Origin: Methanothrix sp.
GTDB lineage: Archaea; Halobacteriota; Methanosarcinia; Methanotrichales; Methanotrichaceae
Reading direction: 5' to 3'
NCBI GenBank assembly: GCA_028688175.1
Contig: JAQTYS010000096.1
Span: 1 to 9,475, forward strand
DNA: 9,475 nt
This document shows, in pieces, positions 1-5,184 of this stretch (position 1 is its first letter; each line of letters opens with the position of its first letter). The notes beneath the pieces were generated by a model that saw only the letters and a list, made by a program, of their open reading frames with translations, did no database searches and was not told where the DNA came from. A program made the position numbers and the translations under genes.

Positions 1-1019
1 CTCAACATCACCCGGCTGAGTGTCACCAGAAAGAGGGCCATAAGCAGCCACCCAAGCAGCGTCTCTATCACCGTCAGCACCTCGTAGCCCTCAATTATGC
101 TAAAATTCTGGGGGGTCTTTCCTAAAAACTCCATGCTGCTGAAATAGAAAGCATCATTGGGCGATACGATTGATAACGCTTGTGAGTGCGAATTCACTGC
201 GTCCGGCATAAGAGCATTTCCTGCCCAGAAGATGCCCGCGAAGAGAAGGATGATGGACAGACTGAGAAGAATGGTATGAGAAGGACGCACTCCGTAGCCG
301 CAGGAGATCCAGGCCAGATAATCGAATAACTTGGGGAAGATCCTATGCGAGAGCGACTGCTTTTCCTTTCGATATTGGTAATAGCAGTCATCCTGATCCT
401 CGTACTGCTCGAGATTCCGGAAGTTTTTGGTGAGCGTCAGATACACGGAACCATTAAAGGGAATGTGCTCTTTGATGATATTCCAGCGGACTACTATGCG
501 GCTGAAATTGAAGTCCTTGAGGTGGATGCTCGATCCTTCCGAGAAGACTGCATCAGAAAGATTCAATGTGTACACCTTGGCATTAGTCAGGTGAAAATAT
601 TTATCGAACCTTGCCCGGCCGAAGTCGGCATCATTGAATTTGGCCCGCGAGAAATTGGCATCGATGGCAAAGTGTGATCGGGTGAAGTTGGCCTCTCTCT
701 GAAATTGTGCATCGGAAAAGCCAGCATCCTCCTGAAAGTGAGAGCCTGAAAAGTTGGCAGCTTTGGTGAAGGATGTGCCATCAAAGTCCACCAGCCCGCA
801 AAAGGCAGCGTGATCGAAGAACACATCACCCTTAATGACCGAGTATTCGATTTTGATTATTGATTTAACGATTCTTTGCTTAGCTTTATTAAATGGCAGA
901 TCCAGCCGGTGCAGATCCAGGTCGCCGTAGATGATTACGTTTTCATACTCTACCGATTTGCCCTTCTCGATCTTATCCAGGATCTCCTCGGCCTTGACCA
1001 TCAATAGGCTATCGACCAT
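1..1019 (-). CDS. Pentapeptide-repeat protein with C-terminal two-TM channel-like domain (3' end outside window)
   Basis: An open frame of 339 codons runs from ATG at 1019 off the left edge without a stop. After about 60 N-terminal residues, residues 66-175 hold A(N/D)F-type pentapeptide repeats (ANFSR, AKFND, ADFGR, ARFDK), which fold as a right-handed beta-helix. A charged linker follows (YEDQDDCYYQYR, then WISCGYGVRPSHT), then TM1 (about 248-270), a loop at 286-311, and TM2 (about 313-336, ending LFLVTLSRVML). The order matches archaeal pentapeptide proteins with an Ion_trans_2-like end. The loop after YFSS reads MEFLGKTPQNF, with no TxGYG potassium filter, so potassium conduction is doubtful. 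It lies 76 nt behind thymidylate synthase in the same direction and may be co-transcribed. No clear RBS precedes ATG 1019; ATG 1001 is an alternative. Ligand and ion are unknown. Confidence 0.85.
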   Translation of the reverse strand, partial: MVDSLLMVKAEEILDKIEKGKSVEYENVIIYGDLDLHRLDLPFNKAKQRIVKSIIKIEYSVIKGDVFFDHAAFCGLVDFDGTSFTKAANFSGSHFQEDAGFSDAQFQREANFTRSHFAIDANFSRAKFNDADFGRARFDKYFHLTNAKVYTLNLSDAVFSEGSSIHLKDFNFSRIVVRWNIIKEHIPFNGSVYLTLTKNFRNLEQYEDQDDCYYQYRKEKQSLSHRIFPKLFDYLAWISCGYGVRPSHTILLSLSIILLFAGIFWAGNALMPDAVNSHSQALSIVSPNDAFYFSSMEFLGKTPQNFSIIEGYEVLTVIETLLGWLLMALFLVTLSRVML

Positions 1020-1094
1020 AAACGAAGGGAAATATCGATAGGAACTGATATGCTTTGCGGTACTCAATCCTGGGCCGTTCTCGGCCAAGCAGTT

Positions 1095-1760
1095 TCAAGT
1101 ATCCTTCGAATCCCTCCCCCGCAGCATCTTCTCCACAAAGTCCCAATCATGCTCGTAGATATGCGCCGAAGCGCTGGTAGTGGAGATCGATCCCGGCTTT
1201 GCGCCTATCTCAAAGCTGACATATTGCAGCAGTCTGGCCAGACCGTAAAGATTGGCAGGATAAGCTCCGGCAAAGTCGTGACTGCGAAAGAAGATGGACA
1301 GGTGCAGGCGACCATCGCGCAGCTTGAAGTCGTCCACAATCATGCAAGGAACCTCATCTTTGGCAGAGTCTATGGGCACGATCCAGGTTACAGCTGTTGC
1401 CCGGCGCGTAATTGCCGAAGCCCTGAGTCGAGAGATAATCTGCTCGATCTGATCCAGTTCGGGCATGCCAGGCAGATGCCAGGCGCGCAGGCGCTCTCCG
1501 TAGGTGTACTCAAAGCCGGGATTCTCGCCGGATAAAAGCTGCGAAGCGTACTCTTCCAGGCGTTCCTCATTCCAGGAGTACTGGGCGGGAATCATCTCCT
1601 GGTAGGGATCCTCCACCACCACCTGCAACGATAGAATTTCCCTTATCCTGGTGCTCCTCTCATCTGTGATCAGAGCCCCCTGCCGCCAGATGAGGTTGAG
1701 CGCCCGAAGCCAGGCATCGGAGATGGTTCTCGCCCGAATAAATCGTCCCAGTCTTGCCAT
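1095..1760 (-). CDS. thyA: Thymidylate synthase, methanogen type
   Basis: The 221-residue protein probably converts dUMP to dTMP with a methylene-pterin one-carbon donor, in the cytoplasm. Core thymidylate synthase motifs are visible: the catalytic cysteine in EVPC (Cys139), then the phosphate/dUMP segment RSHDFAGAYPAN with Arg159, Ser160, Asp162 and Asn170, and the HIY triad (His200, Tyr202) that contacts the nucleotide. Spacing from Cys to Arg to Asn to His-Tyr follows the ThyA fold, but the protein is shorter than bacterial ThyA (about 264 residues), as in the archaeal group typified by MTH774, which may use tetrahydromethanopterin-type cofactors. A dCMP hydroxymethylase is possible: the residue matching the dUMP-recognising Asn is Asn170, which favours thymidylate synthase. 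ATG 1760 is preceded by AGGTGA (1772-1767). The gene follows a SAP-like mini-gene by 15 nt. Confidence 0.88.
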   Translation of the reverse strand: MARLGRFIRARTISDAWLRALNLIWRQGALITDERSTRIREILSLQVVVEDPYQEMIPAQYSWNEERLEEYASQLLSGENPGFEYTYGERLRAWHLPGMPELDQIEQIISRLRASAITRRATAVTWIVPIDSAKDEVPCMIVDDFKLRDGRLHLSIFFRSHDFAGAYPANLYGLARLLQYVSFEIGAKPGSISTTSASAHIYEHDWDFVEKMLRGRDSKDT

Positions 1761-1766
1761 GAAAAA

Positions 1767-1772
1767 TCACCT
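1767..1772 (-). promoter_or_regulatory. Ribosome binding site of thymidylate synthase
   Basis: AGGTGA on the minus strand ends 6 nt before ATG 1760 and matches the archaeal anti-SD (AUCACCUCC). It fixes the start of the synthase. It lies between that start and the stop of the upstream mini-gene, which supports translational coupling. Confidence 0.7.
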
Positions 1773-1775
1773 TAT

Positions 1776-1952
1776 TTATTGCCGCTCGCCTGTCAACTCC
1801 GCCAGCGCCTCCGGCGGAAATGCCTTGAGAATATCTATCTTTTTGACGCATCGTGTGGCGATGGCGTATTTTTTGGCAACAGGCTTCAGCTCCCTTATAC
1901 TATACATCCTGGCGATCTCCTCAATATCCATGAGAATTACAATCCTTTGCAT
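1776..1952 (-). CDS. SAP/Rho-N-like mini-protein (58 aa)
   Basis: A short frame from ATG 1952 to TAA 1778-1776 encodes 58 residues beginning MQRIVILMDIEEIARM. The middle, IRELKPVAKKYAIATRC followed by VKKIDILKAF, has the two-helix pattern of SAP and Rho-N domains (xxELKxxAKxxGI...KxxLxxA), which bind nucleic acid. In place of the usual turn glycine it has Ala30 (KKYAI). The end is PPEALAELTGERQ. An internal ATG at 1931 (MDIEEIARM, 51 aa) is an equally good start, since neither has a strong RBS. The stop lies 15 nt before thyA on the same strand, and the intervening bases carry the thyA RBS, so the two are probably one transcript. The role is unknown: a small DNA- or RNA-binding protein is likely from the fold, and regulation of thyA is only a guess. 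Confidence 0.62.
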   Translation of the reverse strand: MQRIVILMDIEEIARMYSIRELKPVAKKYAIATRCVKKIDILKAFPPEALAELTGERQ

Positions 1953-2069
1953 GATACATTAAGTTTCTTGAGGCACTGAGGCATTACCTAGGTAGACCGT
2001 TATTCTGCAATCCTGGTAGAAACATGACTGGAACATGCGATGCATTCGGATCTGCCAACCTTAAGCGTC
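1953..2069. other. Intergenic gap with short repeats, upstream of the SAP/thyA operon
   Basis: This 117-nt gap between two minus-strand genes carries a tandem TGAGGCAC/TGAGGCAT (1969-1984), a perfect 10-bp palindrome TACCTAGGTA (1985-1994) and AACATG twice, 11 nt apart (2021-2026 and 2032-2037). No convincing TATA box was seen on the minus strand. The palindrome sits 33-42 nt upstream of ATG 1952, where an operator could lie, but this is positional inference only. Confidence 0.35.
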
Positions 2070-2276
2070 TCATGCCAGAAGGGCTGCGAATTGGCCCAGC
2101 TCCAGACCGAGGCCGCCATAGCTGAATTTGAGGTCGAAGAGGCCATTATGTGCCAATAATAGTATCACGATTAAGGTAATCTCAAATAATATAAGCAGCG
2201 CTATGAGGATAATACCAAGGCCCGGCGTCTGAAATGCTTCAATGACAAAGTCCCACATAGTCCTTCCCACGACCAT
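2070..2276 (-). CDS. Single-pass membrane mini-protein (68 aa)
   Basis: The frame is open from GTG 2297, but ATG 2276 (MVVGRTMWDFV) is preferred. AGGTGGGG (2289-2282) lies 5 nt before it, and the TATA box at 2316-2309 would start transcripts near 2287, downstream of the GTG. The protein has a short amphipathic N-terminus (MWDFVIEAFQ), one strongly hydrophobic segment (about residues 20-42, IILIALLILFEITLIVILLL, with a buried Glu) and a hydrophobic tail with GGLGLELG near the C-terminus. It has no signal peptidase site or cysteine. Family and function are not recognised. The Glu in the middle of the membrane segment suggests an oligomeric or partner-bound helix. It diverges from the PD-(D/E)XK gene across about 125 nt. 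Confidence 0.6.
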   Translation of the reverse strand: MVVGRTMWDFVIEAFQTPGLGIILIALLILFEITLIVILLLAHNGLFDLKFSYGGLGLELGQFAALLA

Positions 2277-2308
2277 ACTGTCCCCACCTGAGCGCACCGC
2301 AACGGATT

Positions 2309-2316
2309 CTTTTATA
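2309..2316 (-). promoter_or_regulatory. TATA box of the membrane mini-protein
   Basis: TATAAAAG on the minus strand is close to the archaeal TATA consensus. A transcript starting about 25 nt downstream (near 2287) would have a leader of about 10 nt containing the AGGTGGGG site before ATG 2276. Confidence 0.5.
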
Positions 2317-2367
2317 GGTTATTAAAGGAGAGGAATGGGTGCGGAGCGAAAGTAATCAGAGGAAAAG

Positions 2368-2376
2368 ATATTTTTA
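2368..2376 (+). promoter_or_regulatory. Possible TATA box of the PD-(D/E)XK gene
   Basis: GATATTTTT follows a purine-rich GGAAAA stretch resembling a BRE. It is centred about 29 nt before ATG 2401. With no SD before that ATG, this spacing fits a nearly leaderless transcript. Confidence 0.4.
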
Positions 2377-2400
2377 GAGATCTGCAGAAAACAATAGACA

Positions 2401-2940
2401 ATGCCCGACTTCGAATGGGCGCTGGTGAGCGCCCTCAACTCATTCTTCGAGAAGGATGGCATCGCTGCCATTGCCTACCGGCTCAAGCAATCACGCTTCT
2501 CCGGCCAGTTTATAGATATCCTGGTGGACTCCAAGATTCCCGAGTACTATCTGGCAATCGAATGCAAAAGTCTGGATGCACGCAAGACAAAATCTCTCTA
2601 CTTCAAGCAGCACTTCAGCCTGGCTGCAGGAGAGCATCAGATGACTAGGGAGACGGAGTTCATCACCCGTTCGGGAAGACAGGGCATCTTGGCGGTGGAG
2701 CTGCGCTACGGCGCCGGCAAAGCGCGGACGGCGCACCTCGTTCCCTGGGGGCAAATCTTCCAGAGATACAACGCTGGAGAGACGGGCATATCTCTGCGAG
2801 AGATCGAGATCAATCCACCACTGGAGAGAAAGGGCGGAGCTTACCGGATCTCTCGTTTGGACATAATACGCATCTCGGGATACTTTGATTTAGCAGGCGT
2901 TGGCGACGATCAGGAAGAGGAAACGGCTGCAGAGGAATAA
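2401..2940 (+). CDS. PD-(D/E)XK-superfamily nuclease-like protein
   Basis: The 179-residue protein has the archaeal Hjc/restriction-like core. Asp39 lies in GQFIDILVDS, and after a strand and turn comes LAIECKSL with Glu54 and Lys56, the D...ExK metal-binding pattern. An upstream acidic residue (Glu5) in the first helix and GEHQ (78-80) after the ExK strand complete a plausible active site. Next come a strand, ILAVELRYG, then LVPWGQIFQRY, and an acidic tail (DDQEEETAAEE). It is somewhat longer than Hjc (about 120-140 residues), and the end is not recognised. The fold predicts DNA cleavage, but the substrate is unknown. It stands alone with no methylase or helicase partner, so a restriction enzyme is less likely than a repair or housekeeping nuclease. 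ATG 2401 has no SD; a TATA-like GATATTTTT at 2368 suggests a near-leaderless message. Confidence 0.7.
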   Translation: MPDFEWALVSALNSFFEKDGIAAIAYRLKQSRFSGQFIDILVDSKIPEYYLAIECKSLDARKTKSLYFKQHFSLAAGEHQMTRETEFITRSGRQGILAVELRYGAGKARTAHLVPWGQIFQRYNAGETGISLREIEINPPLERKGGAYRISRLDIIRISGYFDLAGVGDDQEEETAAEE

Positions 2941-2974
2941 AGAGACCTAAAGGGTTGCATGCGCCAGACAACTG

Positions 2975-3006
2975 CAAACGGCTGATGATCTAATACGTTT
3001 GTTTTC
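2975..3006 (+). terminator. Candidate terminator of the nuclease gene
   Basis: CAAACG (2975-2980) and CGTTTG (2996-3001) form a 6-bp stem with a 15-nt loop, followed by TTTT. It lies 35 nt past the stop. The loop is long and the stem weak, so the call is tentative. Confidence 0.3.
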
Positions 3007-3258
3007 ATATGTTTCGGTTAATATCAAGGGTTATGGGAATTTTAGAATTTATGAGGTTATCCCCTCTCCAGAATCGCAGGTTGAATTACATTTTTTATGA
3101 TCTATGAATTGCAGTATATATTATGATTGCGCAAAAGGAATATCTTTACGCAGTTGCATATTTGTAGCATAATCTTAGCTACAGAACAATGGATGTAGAG
3201 AAATAAACTATTTATATCATTGCGTATTTCTTATATCTAAATATAGAATGAGGTTATT
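3007..3258. promoter_or_regulatory. AT-rich upstream region of the winged-helix regulator
   Basis: This long non-coding stretch precedes the regulator. Visible elements are an 8-bp palindrome TTGCGCAA (3127-3134), TGCG/CGCA flanking an imperfect repeat (3128-3152), a perfect inverted repeat TGTAGC...GCTACA with a 9-nt spacer (3163-3168 and 3178-3183), a TATA box TTTATATC (3211-3218), and TGCGTA (3221-3226) complementary to TACGCA at 3147-3152. The decamer ATGAGGTTAT occurs at 3051-3060 and again at 3248-3257, over the regulator's RBS. The cluster suggests operator sites, possibly autoregulatory. No RNA gene is evident. Confidence 0.5.
3211..3218 (+). promoter_or_regulatory. TATA box of the regulator gene
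   Basis: TTTATATC, preceded by the A-rich AAATAAAC, is a good archaeal TATA/BRE arrangement. Initiation about 25 nt downstream would leave a leader of about 20 nt that includes GAGGT (3250-3254) before ATG 3259. Confidence 0.55.
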
Positions 3259-3654
3259 ATGAGACAATTCTCTGTAAAAGTTCTGGATGATGCCGACCGG
3301 GAATTCGTAGAGGTTCTACGAGAACTTGACATTCCCAGAAATGTGGCCAGTATGATCACCTATCTGGCCAATGTGGAGGAGGCTACCTCTCGGGAGATAG
3401 AGATAGGCTCTAACCTGCGCCAACCAGAGGTGAGCATTGCTATGCGTACGCTGCGTAGCAACAATTGGGTGGAAGAAAGAGAGATTAAAAAGGATGGAAA
3501 GGGTCGGCCCATGAAGGTTTACAGGCTTACTATATCCTTGGACGAAATCATAAAGCACTTCGAGGATGAGAAAAGAAAAGAGTCGGCCAAAACACAGGAG
3601 AGCATCGAGAAGCTTAAGGAGTTAAGTCGGGGCTTGAGCGTAACGCCTTCTTAG
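3259..3654 (+). CDS. Winged-helix transcriptional regulator (COG4738-like)
   Basis: The 131-residue protein has a winged helix-turn-helix at about residues 25-95. DIPRNVASMITYL is the first helix, ATSREIEIGSNL leads into the turn, RQPEVSIAMRTLRSNNWV is the recognition helix, and EREIKKDGKGRPMKVYRLT is the wing. The GKGRPxKVY wing and the RQPEVS motif match the archaeal family COG4738, related to ArsR/TrmB regulators. After the wing, DEIIKHFEDEKRKES and QESIEKLKELSRG form a C-terminal helix suited to dimerisation. No ligand-binding domain or cysteine metal site is visible. ATG 3259 has GAGGT 4 nt upstream. Targets are unknown; inverted repeats in its own long leader suggest autoregulation. The TnpB element ends 16 nt after its stop, so the insertion spared the gene but probably altered its 3' untranslated region. 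Confidence 0.78.
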   Translation: MRQFSVKVLDDADREFVEVLRELDIPRNVASMITYLANVEEATSREIEIGSNLRQPEVSIAMRTLRSNNWVEEREIKKDGKGRPMKVYRLTISLDEIIKHFEDEKRKESAKTQESIEKLKELSRGLSVTPS

Positions 3655-3670
3655 TGCAAAGATTGATATG

Positions 3671-3820
3671 GTCAACTACCCACCAATGAATTGGCGGGCA
3701 TGAGCACCGCCGATATTGGGGGCTTGTAGCTGCGCAAAAATTCGCGCTACGATGGGCAGGTTGGCTTCTACCCTTGCTCTGATATTCAGAGCCGCGTTGT
3801 AGTCTGCATCGGCTGAGGAA
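3671..3820 (-). ncRNA. Predicted omega RNA (reRNA) of TnpB
   Basis: In TnpB elements the guide RNA scaffold is made from the 3' end of tnpB and the right end, and the guide is the flank just beyond. Here that would be roughly 3820 to 3671 on the minus strand, ending in the strong hairpin 3698-3679 and TTGAC. The guide would start at 3670 (CATATCAATC) and run into the 3' end of the regulator gene. The 5' limit is an estimate; the location follows from the element's ends and family knowledge. Confidence 0.45.
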
Positions 3821-4809
3821 CCGCAGCAGGTACAAACAAAATCATCTCGTGTAGGACGATTGGATTCAGATATATGATGGCAGACATGGCATTCTTGAGA
3901 TGTATAGGCAGGGTTGATGTAGACTACAGGCACGCCAGCGTTGGTCGCCTTGTATTCAATGAACTGTCTGAGTTGGCCAAATCCCCACGAAAGATGCTTG
4001 CGCCTCTGAGACTTCTTAACCGTCGTCCTCTTCCCGATGCCACTGAGATCTTCAAGGGCAATGATGGAAGAGGTGTCTATAGCCTTCACAACCATCTTTT
4101 TGGAGGTGCAATGGTTAACATCGCGTCTGAACCGCGACTCGTGTTTGCCAATTTTCTTAAGATGTCGTTTGGCACTTTTGGTACCACATTGTTGCAGATC
4201 TGCTTTAATTGTATCTATTTTGCGTCTGGTTTTCTCGATGGCGTCGCCAGAAAATACCTCTCCAGTAGAGTCAACCGCAATATTCTTGACCCCCAAATCG
4301 ATGCCAAGAACTGCTGTAGCATCGATCGGAGAAGCGTCGGGTGCATCCACAACAACCGCCAGATAGAATGTTTTGTTCCTAAAAATCAGATCGACTTGCC
4401 CTCTTGGTCGGTTCATTCTGTCAGAATAGTATTCTCCGACGCGAATAGGCAGTACGAGCCTGCCTTTGAGGGTAAGCAGAGAAACGCGATCGAGGCCCTT
4501 CCAGGACATGATCCTCTGGTCATAGGGCATGGCCCCATCAAGATCAAATTCCACTTGAATGGATTTGTCTCTCTTATATGCTTCAACCGTTTTGGAGATC
4601 GCACGAACAGCCATCTGAGCGGAAAGATTGTACTGCGCCCGAATGCGATAATAGACGGTCTTCTGCAGCTCTATTTTGTTAGCAAGCCGCAATTCAAACG
4701 CGGTTTTGGCAATGTCATTACAAGCAGCATTGAACTGATGCATAGTCTCATGGAGAGCTTCAGCTTGCTCCGGGGCAGCTTCTACCTTAACCATAAGAGT
4801 CTGCATCAT
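3676..4809 (-). CDS. tnpB: TnpB RNA-guided nuclease (IS200/IS605 OrfB)
   Basis: The 377-residue protein is a complete TnpB of usual length. The N-terminal wedge/REC-like part ends near residue 160. RuvC-I is GIDLGVKN with Asp171, RuvC-II is ALEDLSGI with Glu253, and RuvC-III is ADADYNAALNI with Asp336. A zinc ribbon between RuvC-II and -III has CHVC (307/310) and CTCC (326/329). All catalytic and zinc residues are present, so it should be an active nuclease that cuts DNA adjacent to a TAM under guidance of an omega RNA. The C-terminus runs about 35 residues past RuvC-III, and its last codons (RQFIGG, stop) lie inside the right-end hairpin, so coding and RNA functions overlap. ATG 4809 is followed by a second ATG. 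No SD precedes it. TnpA is absent. Confidence 0.93.
   Translation of the reverse strand: MMQTLMVKVEAAPEQAEALHETMHQFNAACNDIAKTAFELRLANKIELQKTVYYRIRAQYNLSAQMAVRAISKTVEAYKRDKSIQVEFDLDGAMPYDQRIMSWKGLDRVSLLTLKGRLVLPIRVGEYYSDRMNRPRGQVDLIFRNKTFYLAVVVDAPDASPIDATAVLGIDLGVKNIAVDSTGEVFSGDAIEKTRRKIDTIKADLQQCGTKSAKRHLKKIGKHESRFRRDVNHCTSKKMVVKAIDTSSIIALEDLSGIGKRTTVKKSQRRKHLSWGFGQLRQFIEYKATNAGVPVVYINPAYTSQECHVCHHISESNRPTRDDFVCTCCGSSADADYNAALNIRARVEANLPIVARIFAQLQAPNIGGAHARQFIGG
3679..3698 (-). repeat. Right-end subterminal hairpin of the TnpB element
   Basis: On the minus strand CCCGCCAA-TTCA-TTGGTGGG forms a perfect 8-bp stem with one G.T wobble at pair 4 and a TTCA tetraloop, with ATG at its 5' foot. It overlaps the last six codons of tnpB and is followed by the stop TAG and TTGAC. 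It is the structure TnpA would bind and the probable 3' stem of the omega RNA. Confidence 0.8.
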
Positions 4810-4867
4810 TGTATTGAAGGTATAGCTCTATGAATATAAATATTATGGGTATAGGAGCGGCCTTCCT

Positions 4868-4887
4868 CTCACGACTGAAGTCGCGAG
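4868..4887 (-). repeat. Left-end subterminal hairpin of the TnpB element
   Basis: On the minus strand CTCGCGAC-TTCA-GTCGTGAG forms an 8-bp stem with a G.T wobble at pair 4 and a TTCA loop, again with ATG at its 5' foot. It matches the right-end hairpin in architecture and lies 58 nt upstream of the tnpB start. Confidence 0.8.
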
Positions 4888-4926
4888 CATCCGGCCTGTT
4901 TCCTTTGTGAACTGCTGCATATTCAA

Positions 4927-4966
4927 TTAAAAATGATAAAATATAGGCGCCTTACCATAGTACGCC
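4927..4966 (-). terminator. Candidate terminator of the methyltransferase/mini-gene transcript
   Basis: On the minus strand GGCG-TAC (4966-4960) can pair with GTA...CGCC (down to 4946), with a TATG loop and a 3-nt AGG bulge. The T-rich TATATTTTATCATTTTTA follows. It lies about 45 nt past the stop of the 40-residue frame and just outside the TnpB element. Confidence 0.4.
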
Positions 4967-5009
4967 TCTGGCATCGGGCCTTTGATTGAATTCTCTCCAG
5001 CAAAAGAAT

Positions 5010-5132
5010 CTATTTTACTTCTTCTCCCCTACCCCGGAGGTCATCAAGGTTATCTTCCATGAGCTTCTTGCTTTTGATCTCTTCTTTTTTGCCACCCTTT
5101 CTCTCGGTATTTCTTTTCTTAAAATCAGCCAA
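5010..5132 (-). CDS. Charged mini-protein (40 aa), TTG start
   Basis: A 40-codon frame starts at TTG 5132 with AGGTGAG (5143-5137) 4 nt upstream, one of the best ribosome binding sites in the window. It ends at TAG 5012-5010. The product begins MADFKKRNTERKGG and continues with lysine/glutamate-rich helix (KKEEIKSKKLMEDNLDD, then LRGRGEEVK). It has no hydrophobic segment or cysteine, and Lys, Arg, Glu and Asp make up more than half of it. A GTG at 5141 in the same frame is possible but sits on the RBS. The gene follows the methyltransferase by about 50 nt and precedes a terminator-like hairpin with a T-tract, so the two probably share a transcript. No family is recognised. A ribosome- or nucleic-acid-associated micro-protein is possible from composition only. 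Confidence 0.45.
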   Translation of the reverse strand: MADFKKRNTERKGGKKEEIKSKKLMEDNLDDLRGRGEEVK

Positions 5133-5136
5133 GAAT

Positions 5137-5143
5137 CTCACCT
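5137..5143 (-). promoter_or_regulatory. Ribosome binding site of the 40-aa mini-gene
   Basis: AGGTGAG on the minus strand lies 4 nt before TTG 5132 and is the main evidence that the short frame is translated. Confidence 0.5.
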
Positions 5144-5184
5144 ATTCCATCCATACTGGGAACTATAATTAACCTTTCCGTTCA

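Larger units (their letters stand above)
3671..4906 (-). mobile_element. TnpB-only IS200/IS605-group element (IS1341 type)
   Basis: The element contains a complete tnpB between two matched subterminal hairpins, with no tnpA (Y1 transposase). On the minus strand the right end is hairpin 3698-3679, then TAG (the tnpB stop), then TTGAC (3675-3671), which matches the right-end cleavage site known for ISDra2. The left-end hairpin is at 4887-4868; 19 nt outside it lies TTCAC (4911-4907), a candidate left cleavage site/TAM. The left boundary is therefore less sure than the right. There are no terminal inverted repeats and no target duplication, as expected for this group. Movement would need TnpA from elsewhere in the genome. 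The insertion lies between the regulator and a minus-strand mini-gene and breaks no recognisable gene. Confidence 0.75.

Noticed and set aside
345..677. 110-codon plus-strand frame with a hydrophobic start
   Set aside because: It overlaps the pentapeptide/channel gene, whose repeats show the real frame. The apparent signal peptide is a reverse-strand artefact.
1050..1535. 161-codon plus-strand frame
   Set aside because: It is antisense to thymidylate synthase, whose catalytic motifs are clear. The frame is a GC-bias shadow.
1969..1984. Tandem TGAGGCA repeat
   Set aside because: Two 8-nt units are too few to call a repeat array; it is noted only within the gap entry.
3033..3107. 24-residue plus-strand frame starting at the ATG after AAGGGTT
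   Set aside because: AAGGG is too close to the ATG, the frame is very short, and the composition is no different from the AT-rich gap.
3874..4833. 319-codon plus-strand open frame
   Set aside because: It lies antisense over tnpB, whose RuvC and zinc motifs are all present. The plus-strand product has no domain pattern and no RBS.
4986..5168. 60-codon plus-strand hydrophobic frame
   Set aside because: It has no SD. Its Phe/Leu richness is the reverse of the Lys/Glu-rich 40-residue minus-strand frame, which has a strong RBS.
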